The notes beneath the pieces are model-generated. The model made no database searches and was not told where the DNA came from. It worked only from the letters and a program-made list of their open reading frames with translations. From assembly GCA_022424815.1 (NCBI GenBank), contig JAKMGS010000009.1, positions 1 to 25,195 on the forward strand: a stretch of DNA of 25,195 nt. Reading direction: 5' to 3'. Below are positions 1-8,426 of this stretch, in pieces (positions within the stretch are counted from its first letter, which is position 1; each line of letters starts with the position of its first letter). This DNA is from Schleiferiaceae bacterium (GTDB lineage Bacteria; Bacteroidota; Bacteroidia; Flavobacteriales; Schleiferiaceae). Made by a program: the position numbers and the translations under genes.

Positions 1-881
1 CATCCTGCGCCATCGTCCTGCGCCCCTTGGCCCAAATCCCAAGAGTCAATGTGACCGCCCACCAACATAATCTCGTCTGCCTTGTCCGTGCCTTTAAAAT
101 CTGCAATGACATTGTAATTCGTCGCCGTGCCCTGAACGCCACAGTCCAAGAACAACTCTAATTCGACATTTCCGCCTTGCAACATAGCGCTCAACTTATC
201 CGCTGCCTCCCAAGAAATAGCTGCCGACGGAACCTTCACCTCGCTATCGCCATAGCTCATCGCTCCTGTATGCGGCAAATCATCTCGTAACAAAGTAACC
301 GAACGAAGAACCGTAGCTACAGCGCCATGTTTTCCGGCCTCCATGGCACCTGCCCAGCGGTACTTCACTGCACCGCCATAGGCGTTAAACGTGCTAATCA
401 AGCTATGGTCCATGTAAGTGTTATAGAAGACAATCTTGCCCTCCACTCCTTCTCGCCCTAAAGCTTCTAATTCCTCAAAGGATCCAACCTCAACCACCTC
501 AGCGCGCACGCCTTCTTTAGGGGTAGGCACCGATCCGCCCAGCGCTGTAGTCGGCAAAGCTATCGGGTCTCCACCTGTATAGGCCTTGGACCATTCGTCG
601 CCTCTGTACCATTTTGGCACCTCTACCTCTTGAAGCCATGCTGTATCTGCACCTGCTTCCATCATAGCGGCCTTTGCCCAGCGCGCTGCCTCATTGGCCG
701 CTTCCGAGCCACTAGGACGTGGGCCTATCTCTTCGCACATGTACTTCAGCCACTCATACCCCTGCTGGCCACCTAGCGCCTCGGTATAAATAGATTTAAT
801 CAACGCCGCTTTGTCCGCGTCCACCTGCGCCTGCGCGCCAAACCCCGCCACTAACAAGGCAGCCAATACTAACTTTTTCAT
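1..881 (-). CDS. M28-family metallopeptidase (carboxypeptidase Q-like), N-terminal part
   Basis: Exported zinc exopeptidase, cut off by the left edge of the window after about 293 codons. The protein opens with MKKLVLAALLVAGFGAQAQ, a clear signal peptide, so the enzyme should act in the periplasm or outside the cell. A protease-associated-like insert follows the first 90 residues. Just before the edge comes GGHIDSWDLGQGAQDDGAG, the M28 metal-binding block with His and Asp ligands, as in plasma glutamate carboxypeptidase relatives. The likely role is removing amino acids from peptides for nutrition. The start at 881 overlaps the stop of the upstream gene as ATGA, which indicates translational coupling. 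The C terminus is not visible, so a type IX sorting domain can be neither confirmed nor excluded. Confidence 0.9.
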   Translation of the reverse strand, partial: MKKLVLAALLVAGFGAQAQVDADKAALIKSIYTEALGGQQGYEWLKYMCEEIGPRPSGSEAANEAARWAKAAMMEAGADTAWLQEVEVPKWYRGDEWSKAYTGGDPIALPTTALGGSVPTPKEGVRAEVVEVGSFEELEALGREGVEGKIVFYNTYMDHSLISTFNAYGGAVKYRWAGAMEAGKHGAVATVLRSVTLLRDDLPHTGAMSYGDSEVKVPSAAISWEAADKLSAMLQGGNVELELFLDCGVQGTATNYNVIADFKGTDKADEIMLVGGHIDSWDLGQGAQDDGAG

Positions 882-1390
882 CGTCTATTACGTCTTCTGG
901 CACTGGTTTTCGCCGAAACAGCAGGTGAAAACTTGACCAGTTTTAAGTTGAACTCTTTTTCTAAAATAGGGAGATGAGGATCCAATTCTGCCCTCGAACC
1001 CACCTTCGCAATTTTTACTTTTTCCCTGTGGGTTCCATTGACCAAATACAACACCCATTCCTGGCTTTCCTGGTACCGCATCGTTCCTCCATAGCTGGTT
1101 TGACGGACCGATTGTTGTTCGTCCAACGCCACCACCGCAGCATTTGGCTGAATGTCCTCCCAACTCCCCATGGGGATCCCGTAGACCGAGTAATACCGGA
1201 ACATCTTCTGATCCTCACTGCGCAACACCGTACCCCTGCTCGCTGTAATGCCCCAAAAGCCAAACATAGCAAACAACAATAGACCTGGGTGCCAGCCATT
1301 GACCGCCAAAATCACCAAAGCAACCGCCACAATCACCCAAAACCTAAACGGCATGGGAAAGACTTTCTCCTTGGGCAACTCCAGCTTCAT
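878..1390 (-). CDS. Small membrane protein with basic C terminus, unknown function
   Basis: Not recognised as a named family. The 170-residue product has two closely spaced hydrophobic segments (about residues 16-32 and 34-48), then a soluble beta-rich stretch containing RYYSVYGIPMGSW, and a very basic tail ending SARRRNRR. The layout (two helices near the N terminus, then a strand-rich domain that could be PH-like) resembles small bacterial proteins with a PH-like domain after a membrane hairpin, but that is inference. It starts 13 nt after the DUF819 gene and overlaps the M28 peptidase start by 4 nt, so it is probably made together with both. Confidence 0.75.
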   Translation of the reverse strand: MKLELPKEKVFPMPFRFWVIVAVALVILAVNGWHPGLLLFAMFGFWGITASRGTVLRSEDQKMFRYYSVYGIPMGSWEDIQPNAAVVALDEQQSVRQTSYGGTMRYQESQEWVLYLVNGTHREKVKIAKVGSRAELDPHLPILEKEFNLKLVKFSPAVSAKTSARRRNRR

Positions 1391-1403
1391 CTCTATTTCT
1401 ATC

Positions 1404-2657
1404 CTAGTATACTCCTGCCGATGCCTGCATCAGTAAGCCACAGATATACGCGCCGTACGTTCCCAGAGCATACCCTAATACGGCCAATAGCACGCCTACT
1501 GGTGCGAGCGCCGGATGGAACGCTGCCGCCACCACGGGCGCACTCGCGGCACCCCCAATATTCGCTTTCGAGCCCACCGCTAAGAAGAAATACGGCGCTC
1601 GTATAATTTTCGCCACCAAGAACATCAGCCCTACGTGAATGACCATCCACACCAACCCCACGCCAAAAAGACCAGGGTTGTGGAAAATCTCCATCACGTT
1701 CATGCTCATTCCAATGGTCGCCACCAAGATGTAAATGAAAACACTCCCCACCTTAGAGGCTCCCGCCCCTTCAAGGTTTCGAGCCTTTGTAAAACTCAGT
1801 GCAATACCTATTGTAGTCGCAATTACGACCAGCCAAAAGAATCCTGAGGTCAAACTAAACTTGGACAATACCGGATAATTCTCGGCGATATAGGGCGCAA
1901 TGCCATCGCTCATCCAATGCGCCAATCCCGTTGCGCCAAAGGCCAAGGCCAAAATGAAAATCAAATCGTTAAATGAGGTCACCTTCGCAATACTCGCGGT
2001 GTAGGCCTCCATCTTATTCTGCAAGGAATCCACGGCCGTGGCATCTGCTTTAAACGCCCGGTCAATATTCTTGTGTTTGGCCACCCCGATCAACAAAAAC
2101 GCCATCCATAGCTCGGCCACCAACACGTCCACCGTCACCATGGCGCTGAAGATATCTTCACTCACTTCGAAGACCTCCTTCATCGCGGCCTGATTCGCGC
2201 CACCGCCAATCCAAGATCCCGCCACAGTCGTCATCCCCCGCCAAATCTGCTCAGGATTCGCACCGACAACATCGGGCGCGACAACGCTAAAAAATAAGAT
2301 GCTCAGCGGCCCGCCAATGATGACCCCAACGGTCCCGGTAAAGAACATGATCAACGCTTTGGGCCCTAATTTCACCACCTCATTAAAATCAATACTCAAG
2401 GTGAGTAGAATAAGTGCTGCCGGCAGCAAGTATCGACTCGCCATGAAATACAAACGACTCTCGCTAGGATCGATGATTTGAAATGTGGTCAACAATGACG
2501 GTAAAAAGTAACACAATAGTAGCGCAGGAATAACACTATAGAACTTTTTAAACGTGGGATGGTCGCTTTTCGAAGTGTAGAAAATGACCCCAAGCATTGC
2601 GGCTAAAATCCCAAAAAGTGTTGCGTCGTTGCTGATGAGTGCTTGTGATTCGTGCAT
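1404..2657 (-). CDS. DUF819 family integral membrane protein (YjcL-like)
   Basis: Polytopic membrane protein of 417 residues with about ten to twelve hydrophobic segments through its length. The segment AGSWIGGGANQAAMKEVF near residues 145-163 and the general arrangement match the DUF819 family, whose Bacillus member is YjcL. The family looks like a transporter, but its substrate is not established. It lies 2 nt after the esterase gene and 13 nt before the next gene, within the run of tightly packed minus-strand genes. A role in uptake or export of a product of the neighbouring peptidase or esterase is possible, but only by association. Confidence 0.85.
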   Translation of the reverse strand: MHESQALISNDATLFGILAAMLGVIFYTSKSDHPTFKKFYSVIPALLLCYFLPSLLTTFQIIDPSESRLYFMASRYLLPAALILLTLSIDFNEVVKLGPKALIMFFTGTVGVIIGGPLSILFFSVVAPDVVGANPEQIWRGMTTVAGSWIGGGANQAAMKEVFEVSEDIFSAMVTVDVLVAELWMAFLLIGVAKHKNIDRAFKADATAVDSLQNKMEAYTASIAKVTSFNDLIFILALAFGATGLAHWMSDGIAPYIAENYPVLSKFSLTSGFFWLVVIATTIGIALSFTKARNLEGAGASKVGSVFIYILVATIGMSMNVMEIFHNPGLFGVGLVWMVIHVGLMFLVAKIIRAPYFFLAVGSKANIGGAASAPVVAAAFHPALAPVGVLLAVLGYALGTYGAYICGLLMQASAGVY

Positions 2658-2659
2658 GG

Positions 2660-3310
2660 TTATTGTTCCAATTGTATGATGGCTTCCGCTAAGATAACCT
2701 TGTCGAAGGTATGGCCGCCCTCATAACGGTCCCAATCCATCTCCAATCCAAATTCTTCGCGGTAATGTGTAATTAGCTGTGCTTGTTTATCTACTCCGAT
2801 AAAGGCGTCGTCCGAACCGAACCACCCTTTAAAACGTATATGTTTTAGCGCTTCCACACTCTGTAGCTCCAAATCCGGCGGCCACGACCCGGCCCACGCC
2901 AAAAAACTCGTCGGCGCGTACATTCCATAGCCGAGGTAGCGCATACCAGTGGCTACCCCTTGAGAGAATCCAACAAAATGTATACGCGCATTTGGTGCTT
3001 CTGCCGTTGCCCAACGTAGCACCTGGTCGAGGTAGGCCCACTGGTTTTGGATGTCTACGAGCCTATCCTCTTTTGTCATCCAAGAGGCCCCGACACGTCC
3101 ATGCACGCCTTCGAGGTAAAACTTATGCGGACCTTGAGGAAAAATAAAGGCCCTTTCAGGATTTGCAAGGTCTCGAAAATGACGAGAGAAGAATTGGACC
3201 AATTGTCCATACCCGTGCAACCCCAACCAGAGCTCTTTCGTCTCGGCGGTTAGCGTGCCCACGACATCTACGCGTTGCTGTTGAGAAACCTCCAGCCAAT
3301 GGGTGTTCAT
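2660..3310 (-). CDS. Alpha/beta-hydrolase, phospholipase/carboxylesterase type
   Basis: Cytoplasmic serine hydrolase of 216 residues, the usual size of the small carboxylesterase/YpfH group. The nucleophile elbow GFSQG places Ser116. Asp168 in GSDDAF and His200 in EGGHTF complete the probable triad, and LGLHGYG near residues 29-35 provides the oxyanion-hole region. There is no signal peptide. The start codon overlaps the stop of the upstream crotonase by one base (TAATG), and the DUF819 gene follows after 2 nt. The substrate is unknown. With an enoyl-CoA hydratase next door, a thioester or acyl ester is plausible but not shown. Confidence 0.85.
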   Translation of the reverse strand: MNTHWLEVSQQQRVDVVGTLTAETKELWLGLHGYGQLVQFFSRHFRDLANPERAFIFPQGPHKFYLEGVHGRVGASWMTKEDRLVDIQNQWAYLDQVLRWATAEAPNARIHFVGFSQGVATGMRYLGYGMYAPTSFLAWAGSWPPDLELQSVEALKHIRFKGWFGSDDAFIGVDKQAQLITHYREEFGLEMDWDRYEGGHTFDKVILAEAIIQLEQ

Positions 3311-4086
3311 TATGCGCCCGGGAAATTTGGTTTACGCTTTTCGATAAAGGCCGTTGTGCCCTCCTTGAAGTCCGCAGTCTCAAAACAATCGCCGAAGGCT
3401 TGCACTTCGACATCATACCCGACCGAACCTTCGAGCAAACCGGCGTTCACCGCTTCAATTGCAAAGCCCATCGCCACAATACTATTCTTCATGAACGATC
3501 GAGCCATCTCTTCTGCCGCACCAAGCAACTCCGCTTGAAGAACCACACGATTCACCAGACCATATTCCAACGCCGTAGCAGCATCTATCATCTTCGCGCT
3601 AAAAATCATCTCTAGCGCCCTCCCTTTGCCGATAAGCTGTGGTAGGCGTTGCGTACCACCATAACCCGGAATAACACCCAGAGAGGTCTCTGGAAGGCCC
3701 ATACGGGCATTATCAGAGGCAATACGGACATGAGCTGACATGGCTAATTCCAAACCGCCGCCCAACGCAAATCCGTTCACCGCTGCGATCACCGGCTTTG
3801 GAAACTCTTCGATGAGGTTAAAGACCATCATATGACCTTCTTTGGCCAATTCTGCGCCTTCCGCCCCGTTAAAATGAGCAAACTCCTTGATATCGGCACC
3901 AGCCACGAAGGCTTTCTCGCCTGACCCGGTCAAAATCACCACCTTGGTTTCCACATCGTCTCTCATGCCCTCAAAGGCCGCGCTAATTTCCCCAAGGGTT
4001 TGTTTATTCAACGCATTGAGCTGGTTCAGTCTGTTGATGGTGAGAAGGGCAATGCCCTCATTTTTAGTCAGTGTAATGCACTCCAT
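3310..4086 (-). CDS. Enoyl-CoA hydratase/isomerase (crotonase family)
   Basis: Crotonase-fold enzyme of 258 residues, full length for a bacterial short-chain enoyl-CoA hydratase. Oxyanion-hole segments are AGADIKE (62-68) and FALGGGLELA (106-115). Both catalytic glutamates of true hydratases are present, Glu113 in GGLEL and Glu133 in GLPETSLG, followed by PGYGGTQRLP. This supports hydration of 2-enoyl-CoA in fatty-acid or amino-acid breakdown rather than a side activity of the superfamily. It begins one base after the stop of the histidine kinase gene and shares a base with the esterase start. No thiolase or acyl-CoA dehydrogenase is nearby, so the pathway cannot be fixed from this window. 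Confidence 0.92.
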   Translation of the reverse strand: MECITLTKNEGIALLTINRLNQLNALNKQTLGEISAAFEGMRDDVETKVVILTGSGEKAFVAGADIKEFAHFNGAEGAELAKEGHMMVFNLIEEFPKPVIAAVNGFALGGGLELAMSAHVRIASDNARMGLPETSLGVIPGYGGTQRLPQLIGKGRALEMIFSAKMIDAATALEYGLVNRVVLQAELLGAAEEMARSFMKNSIVAMGFAIEAVNAGLLEGSVGYDVEVQAFGDCFETADFKEGTTAFIEKRKPNFPGA

Positions 4087-4087
4087 T

Positions 4088-5512
4088 TTATTTCTGTTTA
4101 GGGTTCACAAGTGGTAATACGATGATGAAGGTGGTTCCTTTCTCTGAGGTGTCAAATCCAATGGCGCCGCCGAAACTAATGACCAAGTTTTTTACCATAG
4201 CAAGCCCTAGACCCATTCCAGAGGATTTGGTTGTAAAATTGGGTTCGAATATTTTTTGTTGCATGTCTTCGGGTATTCCTCCGCCATTATCTTGAACACT
4301 GATCATTGCTTTATTATCTGCTTTTGTGGCAGTGATTAGTATGTCGCGCTCCCTATCCTCAGGGATGCTCTGTACAGCATTCTTTATAAGGTTATGTATT
4401 ACGCGGGTCCATTGCTCTTTATCCACCTTAGCTGTTAAAGGACCGGCAGAAACAAATCGAACACCTTGGTCTAAATAAAGAGAGGCCGCTCTATTGGTCA
4501 AATAGCTCACATCTTCTGTATCAAGACTAAGAGCTGGCATCTGAGCGAATAGAGAAAACGCCTCGGCGATATGGCTTAGAGACTCAATTTCTTCCAGGAG
4601 GTTTGCCGTCATGCTGTGAAGCTCCTCTATATCTTTCTCGCGCTGCATCATCTGCAGGGTGAGTTTCATTGGTGTGAGCGGGTTTTTGATCTCATGTGCA
4701 ACTTGCTGCGCCATCTCTTTCCACGCGCTCTCGCGTTCACTTTGGGCCAATTCCACCGCGGTTTTCTCGAGCTTTTCTACCATGATGTTGTACTCCGAAA
4801 TCAGCTCCCCTATTTCATCTTTAAAGCGCCATTCGAGCTTTTCGTTGCTTTGGTTTAATCGGAACTCCTTCAGCCGCTCACTAACAGCACGCATGTTCTT
4901 GCTGATATAATTGGACAAGAAAAGAGCCATTACTATACCCAAGATGAATAACGCCACATAAATGAAGGCAAGTCGACGAAGAAAATTATAGTCTTCGTCC
5001 GGTATATCATTGGCACTTACTTGATATGGAACCCGAATGATAAATTCGAGATCACCATCTTCATTAAATAAAGTACTAGTGCCTATCAAATAAGGCGGTG
5101 TATCAACAATTACGACCTCTGAGCCCTTTGGCAAATTCGTCGTGCCTTCTGAATTGATTTCAGGCGGGAAAAGTTTAGGGTAGTTGGTGTAATTAAGGCT
5201 TCCGGAAATGAACTTTCCGTTCTTAGAATACACCCCCATGTCTAAATGGTGTATTGACGAAACTTCTTTTACTCTTTCGGATAATAGTTTACGCCATTGA
5301 CTTTCTGTAAGCCCTTGCCCTTGGTAATCATTAGTAATATAGTCCAAGTGGCTGATCATCGCATTTTCTTTACGCGTCAATCGATCGAAATGGTACTGCT
5401 TATTTTCCGAACGGAAATGGTACAAACTGAACGTCCCGGTCAGCACAAAGGCCACCAGGAAAATCAGAAGCATGAATAAAAATGTTCGTACGCGAAGGGT
5501 CAAAAAAGTCAT
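4088..5512 (-). CDS. NtrY-like sensor histidine kinase
   Basis: Membrane histidine kinase of 474 residues. The first helix lies near residues 7-30, an extracytoplasmic sensor region at about 31-178, the second helix at 180-200, and a HAMP-like linker at 201-254. The dimerisation box VAHEIKNPLTPMKLTLQ carries the phospho-acceptor His273 and has the NtrY-type sequence. The ATPase domain shows the N box HNLIKNA (373-379), DNGGGIP (408-414) and GMGLGLAMVK (432-441), so it looks catalytically intact. The start at 5512 has AGGA immediately upstream, and an in-frame stop precludes a longer form. No response regulator gene is in the window, so its partner is probably elsewhere. The signal is unknown. 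Confidence 0.92.
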   Translation of the reverse strand: MTFLTLRVRTFLFMLLIFLVAFVLTGTFSLYHFRSENKQYHFDRLTRKENAMISHLDYITNDYQGQGLTESQWRKLLSERVKEVSSIHHLDMGVYSKNGKFISGSLNYTNYPKLFPPEINSEGTTNLPKGSEVVIVDTPPYLIGTSTLFNEDGDLEFIIRVPYQVSANDIPDEDYNFLRRLAFIYVALFILGIVMALFLSNYISKNMRAVSERLKEFRLNQSNEKLEWRFKDEIGELISEYNIMVEKLEKTAVELAQSERESAWKEMAQQVAHEIKNPLTPMKLTLQMMQREKDIEELHSMTANLLEEIESLSHIAEAFSLFAQMPALSLDTEDVSYLTNRAASLYLDQGVRFVSAGPLTAKVDKEQWTRVIHNLIKNAVQSIPEDRERDILITATKADNKAMISVQDNGGGIPEDMQQKIFEPNFTTKSSGMGLGLAMVKNLVISFGGAIGFDTSEKGTTFIIVLPLVNPKQK

Positions 5513-5561
5513 GTTCCTAAGTTAGAACATAGAGGCGGTATGACCCGTCGCCGTTCAGCGA

Positions 5562-5747
5562 TTATTTATCTAAGCTGAACTTCTCTTTTATTGGTTGGGT
5601 AGGAATAATAACTTTTCCTCCTAGCTTTTCGCTAGATATTTCCCCCGATTTTAATAATCTCTGGGCCGTTGCGCGGGAAACGCTGAATAATTGCATTAGT
5701 TCGGCTACACTAATAAATTCCTTCTCCAATAACTTGGATTGCGTCAT
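5562..5747 (-). CDS. Small excisionase/MerR-like helix-turn-helix protein
   Basis: A 61-residue protein that is almost entirely one winged-helix DNA-binding domain of the excisionase (HTH_17) type. FISVAELMQLFSVSRATAQR forms the helix-turn-helix, and LKSGEISSEKLGGKVIIP forms the wing. Such domains occur in AlpA/Xis-like regulators and recombination directionality factors. No integrase or phage gene lies nearby, so a regulatory role is more likely than an excision role here. The gene has its own well-formed promoter upstream and ends 49 nt before the histidine kinase start, so it may be the first gene of that operon. It has no obvious partner and its target is unknown. Confidence 0.8.
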   Translation of the reverse strand: MTQSKLLEKEFISVAELMQLFSVSRATAQRLLKSGEISSEKLGGKVIIPTQPIKEKFSLDK

Positions 5748-5772
5748 AATAGTAAGATGGTTTTGTTCACTA

Positions 5773-5803
5773 CAAACTTATAAATGTTAACGAGGAATCC
5801 AAA
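5773..5803 (-). promoter_or_regulatory. Bacteroidota-type promoter for the HTH gene
   Basis: Read on the minus strand, TTTG (5803-5800) is followed after 19 nt by TAAGTTTG (5780-5773). This fits the known Bacteroidota consensus of TTTG near -33 and TAnnTTTG near -7 at the expected spacing. Transcription would start around 5766, giving a leader of about 19 nt before the ATG at 5747. It may drive the HTH gene and the histidine kinase operon behind it. Confidence 0.65.
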
Positions 5804-5862
5804 GCAAGGTTCACAAGACGTTTACACGACAATCCATAATGATATAATTTGACATAAAATGA

Positions 5863-5891
5863 GAAAGCCCCGGAAAAATCCGAGGCCTTTC
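5863..5891 (-). terminator. Intrinsic terminator after atpG
   Basis: GAAAGCCCCGG and CCGAGGCCTTTC flank an A/T loop, forming a GC-rich stem with one bulge and one mismatch. On the minus strand the stem is followed by CTCATTTTATG, a short T-rich stretch. It begins 22 nt past the atpG stop and separates the ATP synthase operon from the HTH promoter downstream. Confidence 0.75.
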
Positions 5892-5912
5892 TTAATAGTT
5901 TAGTAACGTTGA

Positions 5913-6767
5913 CTATCCAGCTAGGGCATCTGCACCACCAACGATCTCAAGGATCTCGTTTGTAATGGCCGCCTGACGTGCCTTGTTGTATTCCAACTTA
6001 AGATCACCTTGCAAGGCCTTGGCGTTATCCGTTGCCTTATGCATGGCCGTCATACGCGCACCTTGCTCAGAAGCATTGGCGTCCAACAGTGCCGCAAACA
6101 ACTGGGTTTTCAAAGATGTTGGAATCAAGTCTTTCAAGATCTCTGCCTTACCTGGCTCGTAGATGTATTCTGTCGTATCCGAAGGACCTTCTGATTCGTC
6201 CATTGCGATAGGAAGGAATTGCTCCACTGTTGGTTCTTGTACCGCAGCGTTCTTGAACGAATTGTACAGAATCACCACCTTGTCAAACTCACCCGCCAAG
6301 AAGCCGTCCATTAATACTTGAGCCTGTTCTTTAGCACCTTCAAAGGTGATTTCGTCCCATAGCTGAGTATTACGCGTGCTCAAGCGCAGGTCGTATTTAA
6401 ACGCTTCGCCACCCTTCTTGCCGATGGTAGAGATGGTGTAATCCGCTGGATTAGATTCCATGTAGCTCTTCGCCTTTTTTACAACGCTTGAGTTGAAACC
6501 TCCACAAAGTCCACGATTCGAAGTGATGATCACCAAACGAACCTTGTTGCCTTCGCGAACTTGCCCGTAGGCGTTTTCGCTTGCATCCAAAGTACCTGAA
6601 GCCTTCTGTAGGATTTCAGTCAGCTTAGAGGCATAAGGTCTCATTTGAACAATAGCGTCTTGAGCCTTTTTAAGCTTCGCAGCACTTACCATTTTCATGG
6701 CAGAAGTAATCTTCATCGTACTACCGATAGAAGTAATTCTATTTCTAAGCTCTTTTAAGTTCGCCAT
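5913..6767 (-). CDS. atpG: F1F0 ATP synthase subunit gamma
   Basis: Central rotor shaft of F1, 284 residues, the normal length. The N-terminal MANLKELRNRITSIGSTMKI and the C-terminal half ending in NEILEIVGGADAL are the two family-defining coiled-coil ends that insert into the alpha/beta hexamer. SNRGLCGGFNSSV near residues 83-95 is the conserved core strand. It is the last gene of the operon, 36 nt after atpA, and is followed by a terminator. The genes for beta and epsilon that usually follow gamma in Proteobacteria are absent here, as is common in Bacteroidota. Confidence 0.98.
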   Translation of the reverse strand: MANLKELRNRITSIGSTMKITSAMKMVSAAKLKKAQDAIVQMRPYASKLTEILQKASGTLDASENAYGQVREGNKVRLVIITSNRGLCGGFNSSVVKKAKSYMESNPADYTISTIGKKGGEAFKYDLRLSTRNTQLWDEITFEGAKEQAQVLMDGFLAGEFDKVVILYNSFKNAAVQEPTVEQFLPIAMDESEGPSDTTEYIYEPGKAEILKDLIPTSLKTQLFAALLDANASEQGARMTAMHKATDNAKALQGDLKLEYNKARQAAITNEILEIVGGADALAG

Positions 6768-6803
6768 AAGACGTTGTTTTCCGGCCTAAGCCGTGGTTTG
6801 CTA

Positions 6804-8384
6804 TTATGCTTCGTAGTTAGGGAGGACCTCAGCAACTGAAGCTTCAATCGCGTCAATTTCAGCATCAGACCACTTGCCTGCTGCAATAGCGTTCAATGCA
6901 TCTTTCTTATTTGCTTCCATGTATTCGATCAATGCGCTTTCGAATGCCTTCACTTGGTTGGTAGGAACCTTGTTTAGTTTTCCTTTCACCCCAACGTAAA
7001 TAATTGCTACTTGGTGCGCAACAGACATTGGCTGATTTACACCTTGTTTCAAGATCTCTACGTTACGCTCACCCTTGTTAATTACCGCCTTAGTAGCGGC
7101 ATCAAGGTCAGAACCGAATTTAGCAAATGCTTCAAGCTCGCGGTACTGTGCTTGGTCAAGCTTCAATGTACCTGATACCTTTTTCATTGGCTTTATCTGA
7201 GCAGAACCCCCTACACGAGATACAGAGATACCCACGTTAATCGCAGGACGAACCCCAGAGTTGAACAAATCTGCTTCCAAGAAGATCTGTCCATCGGTAA
7301 TTGAAATCACGTTCGTTGGGATGTAGGCAGATACATCGCCGGCTTGTGTTTCAATAATTGGAAGTGCTGTCAAAGAACCGCCACCTTTTACCATTCCTTT
7401 CAAAGACTCAGGAAGGTCGTTCATTTGAGCAGCAATGGTATCATCAGCAATCACCTTAGCGGCACGCTCGAGCAATCTTGAGTGCAAGTAGAATACGTCC
7501 CCTGGATAAGCCTCACGACCTGGAGGGCGGCGAAGTAGTAGAGATACCTCACGGTATGCAACCGCCTGCTTACTTAGATCATCATAGATGATTAATGCTG
7601 GGCGACCTGTATCACGGAAGTACTCACCAATAGCTGCACCCGCAAAAGGAGCGTAGAACTGCATCGGAGCGGGGTCAGAAGCGTTTGCCGCAACTATGGT
7701 CGTGTACTGCATCGCACCTGCATCTTCCAGTGTTTTAGCTATACCTGCAACCGTAGAACCTTTCTGACCTACAGCAACGTAGATACAGTATACCGGCTGG
7801 CCTGCCTCAAAAAATTCTTTTTGGTTGATGATGGTATCGATAGCCACAGTCGTCTTACCTGTCTGACGGTCACCAATGATCAACTCACGCTGACCACGGC
7901 CGATCGGAATCATCGCATCGATAGACTTAATACCTGTTTGCATAGGCTCGTTTACCGGCTGACGGAAAATTACTCCTGGCGCCTTGCGCTCAAGTGGCAT
8001 TTCGTGAGTTTCGCCAGCGATATCGCCCTTACCATCAATAGGGTTACCCAATGTATCAACAACACGTCCAACCATTCCTTCACCCACATTGATAGAGGCG
8101 ATGGTGTTGGTGCGTTTTACCGTTGAGCCTTCTTTGATGTCAGTTGATGGCGCAAGCAATACGATACCTACGTTATCTTCTTCAAGGTTCAATACGATAC
8201 CTTTCTGACCGTTTTCAAATTCAACCAACTCACCTGATTGAGCGTTTATCAAACCGTATGCGCGAGCGATACCATCACCCACTTCCAATACGGTACCTAC
8301 TTCCTGTAGGCTCGCACCTCCGTCAAATCCGGAAAGTTGTTGCTTAAGAATTGCTGAAATTTCAGCTGGATTTACATCTGCCAT
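6804..8384 (-). CDS. atpA: F1F0 ATP synthase subunit alpha
   Basis: Non-catalytic nucleotide-binding subunit of F1, 526 residues, full length. The Walker A motif GDRQTGKT lies at 171-178, YREVSLLLRRPPGREAYPGD at about 277-295, and NVGISVSRVGGSAQ at 383-396 supplies Arg390, the equivalent of the alpha arginine that reaches into the catalytic site on beta. The gene starts 42 nt after atpH. All features expected of a working alpha subunit are present. Confidence 0.99.
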   Translation of the reverse strand: MADVNPAEISAILKQQLSGFDGGASLQEVGTVLEVGDGIARAYGLINAQSGELVEFENGQKGIVLNLEEDNVGIVLLAPSTDIKEGSTVKRTNTIASINVGEGMVGRVVDTLGNPIDGKGDIAGETHEMPLERKAPGVIFRQPVNEPMQTGIKSIDAMIPIGRGQRELIIGDRQTGKTTVAIDTIINQKEFFEAGQPVYCIYVAVGQKGSTVAGIAKTLEDAGAMQYTTIVAANASDPAPMQFYAPFAGAAIGEYFRDTGRPALIIYDDLSKQAVAYREVSLLLRRPPGREAYPGDVFYLHSRLLERAAKVIADDTIAAQMNDLPESLKGMVKGGGSLTALPIIETQAGDVSAYIPTNVISITDGQIFLEADLFNSGVRPAINVGISVSRVGGSAQIKPMKKVSGTLKLDQAQYRELEAFAKFGSDLDAATKAVINKGERNVEILKQGVNQPMSVAHQVAIIYVGVKGKLNKVPTNQVKAFESALIEYMEANKKDALNAIAAGKWSDAEIDAIEASVAEVLPNYEA

Positions 8385-8426
8385 GATCCTTTTTTTAGGG
8401 TCTTTGTTTTCTTGTAATTCGATGGG

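Noticed and set aside
5562..5747. Remnant of a prophage or integrative element
   Set aside because: The HTH protein is Xis-like, but there is no integrase, attachment-site repeat or base-composition change around it.
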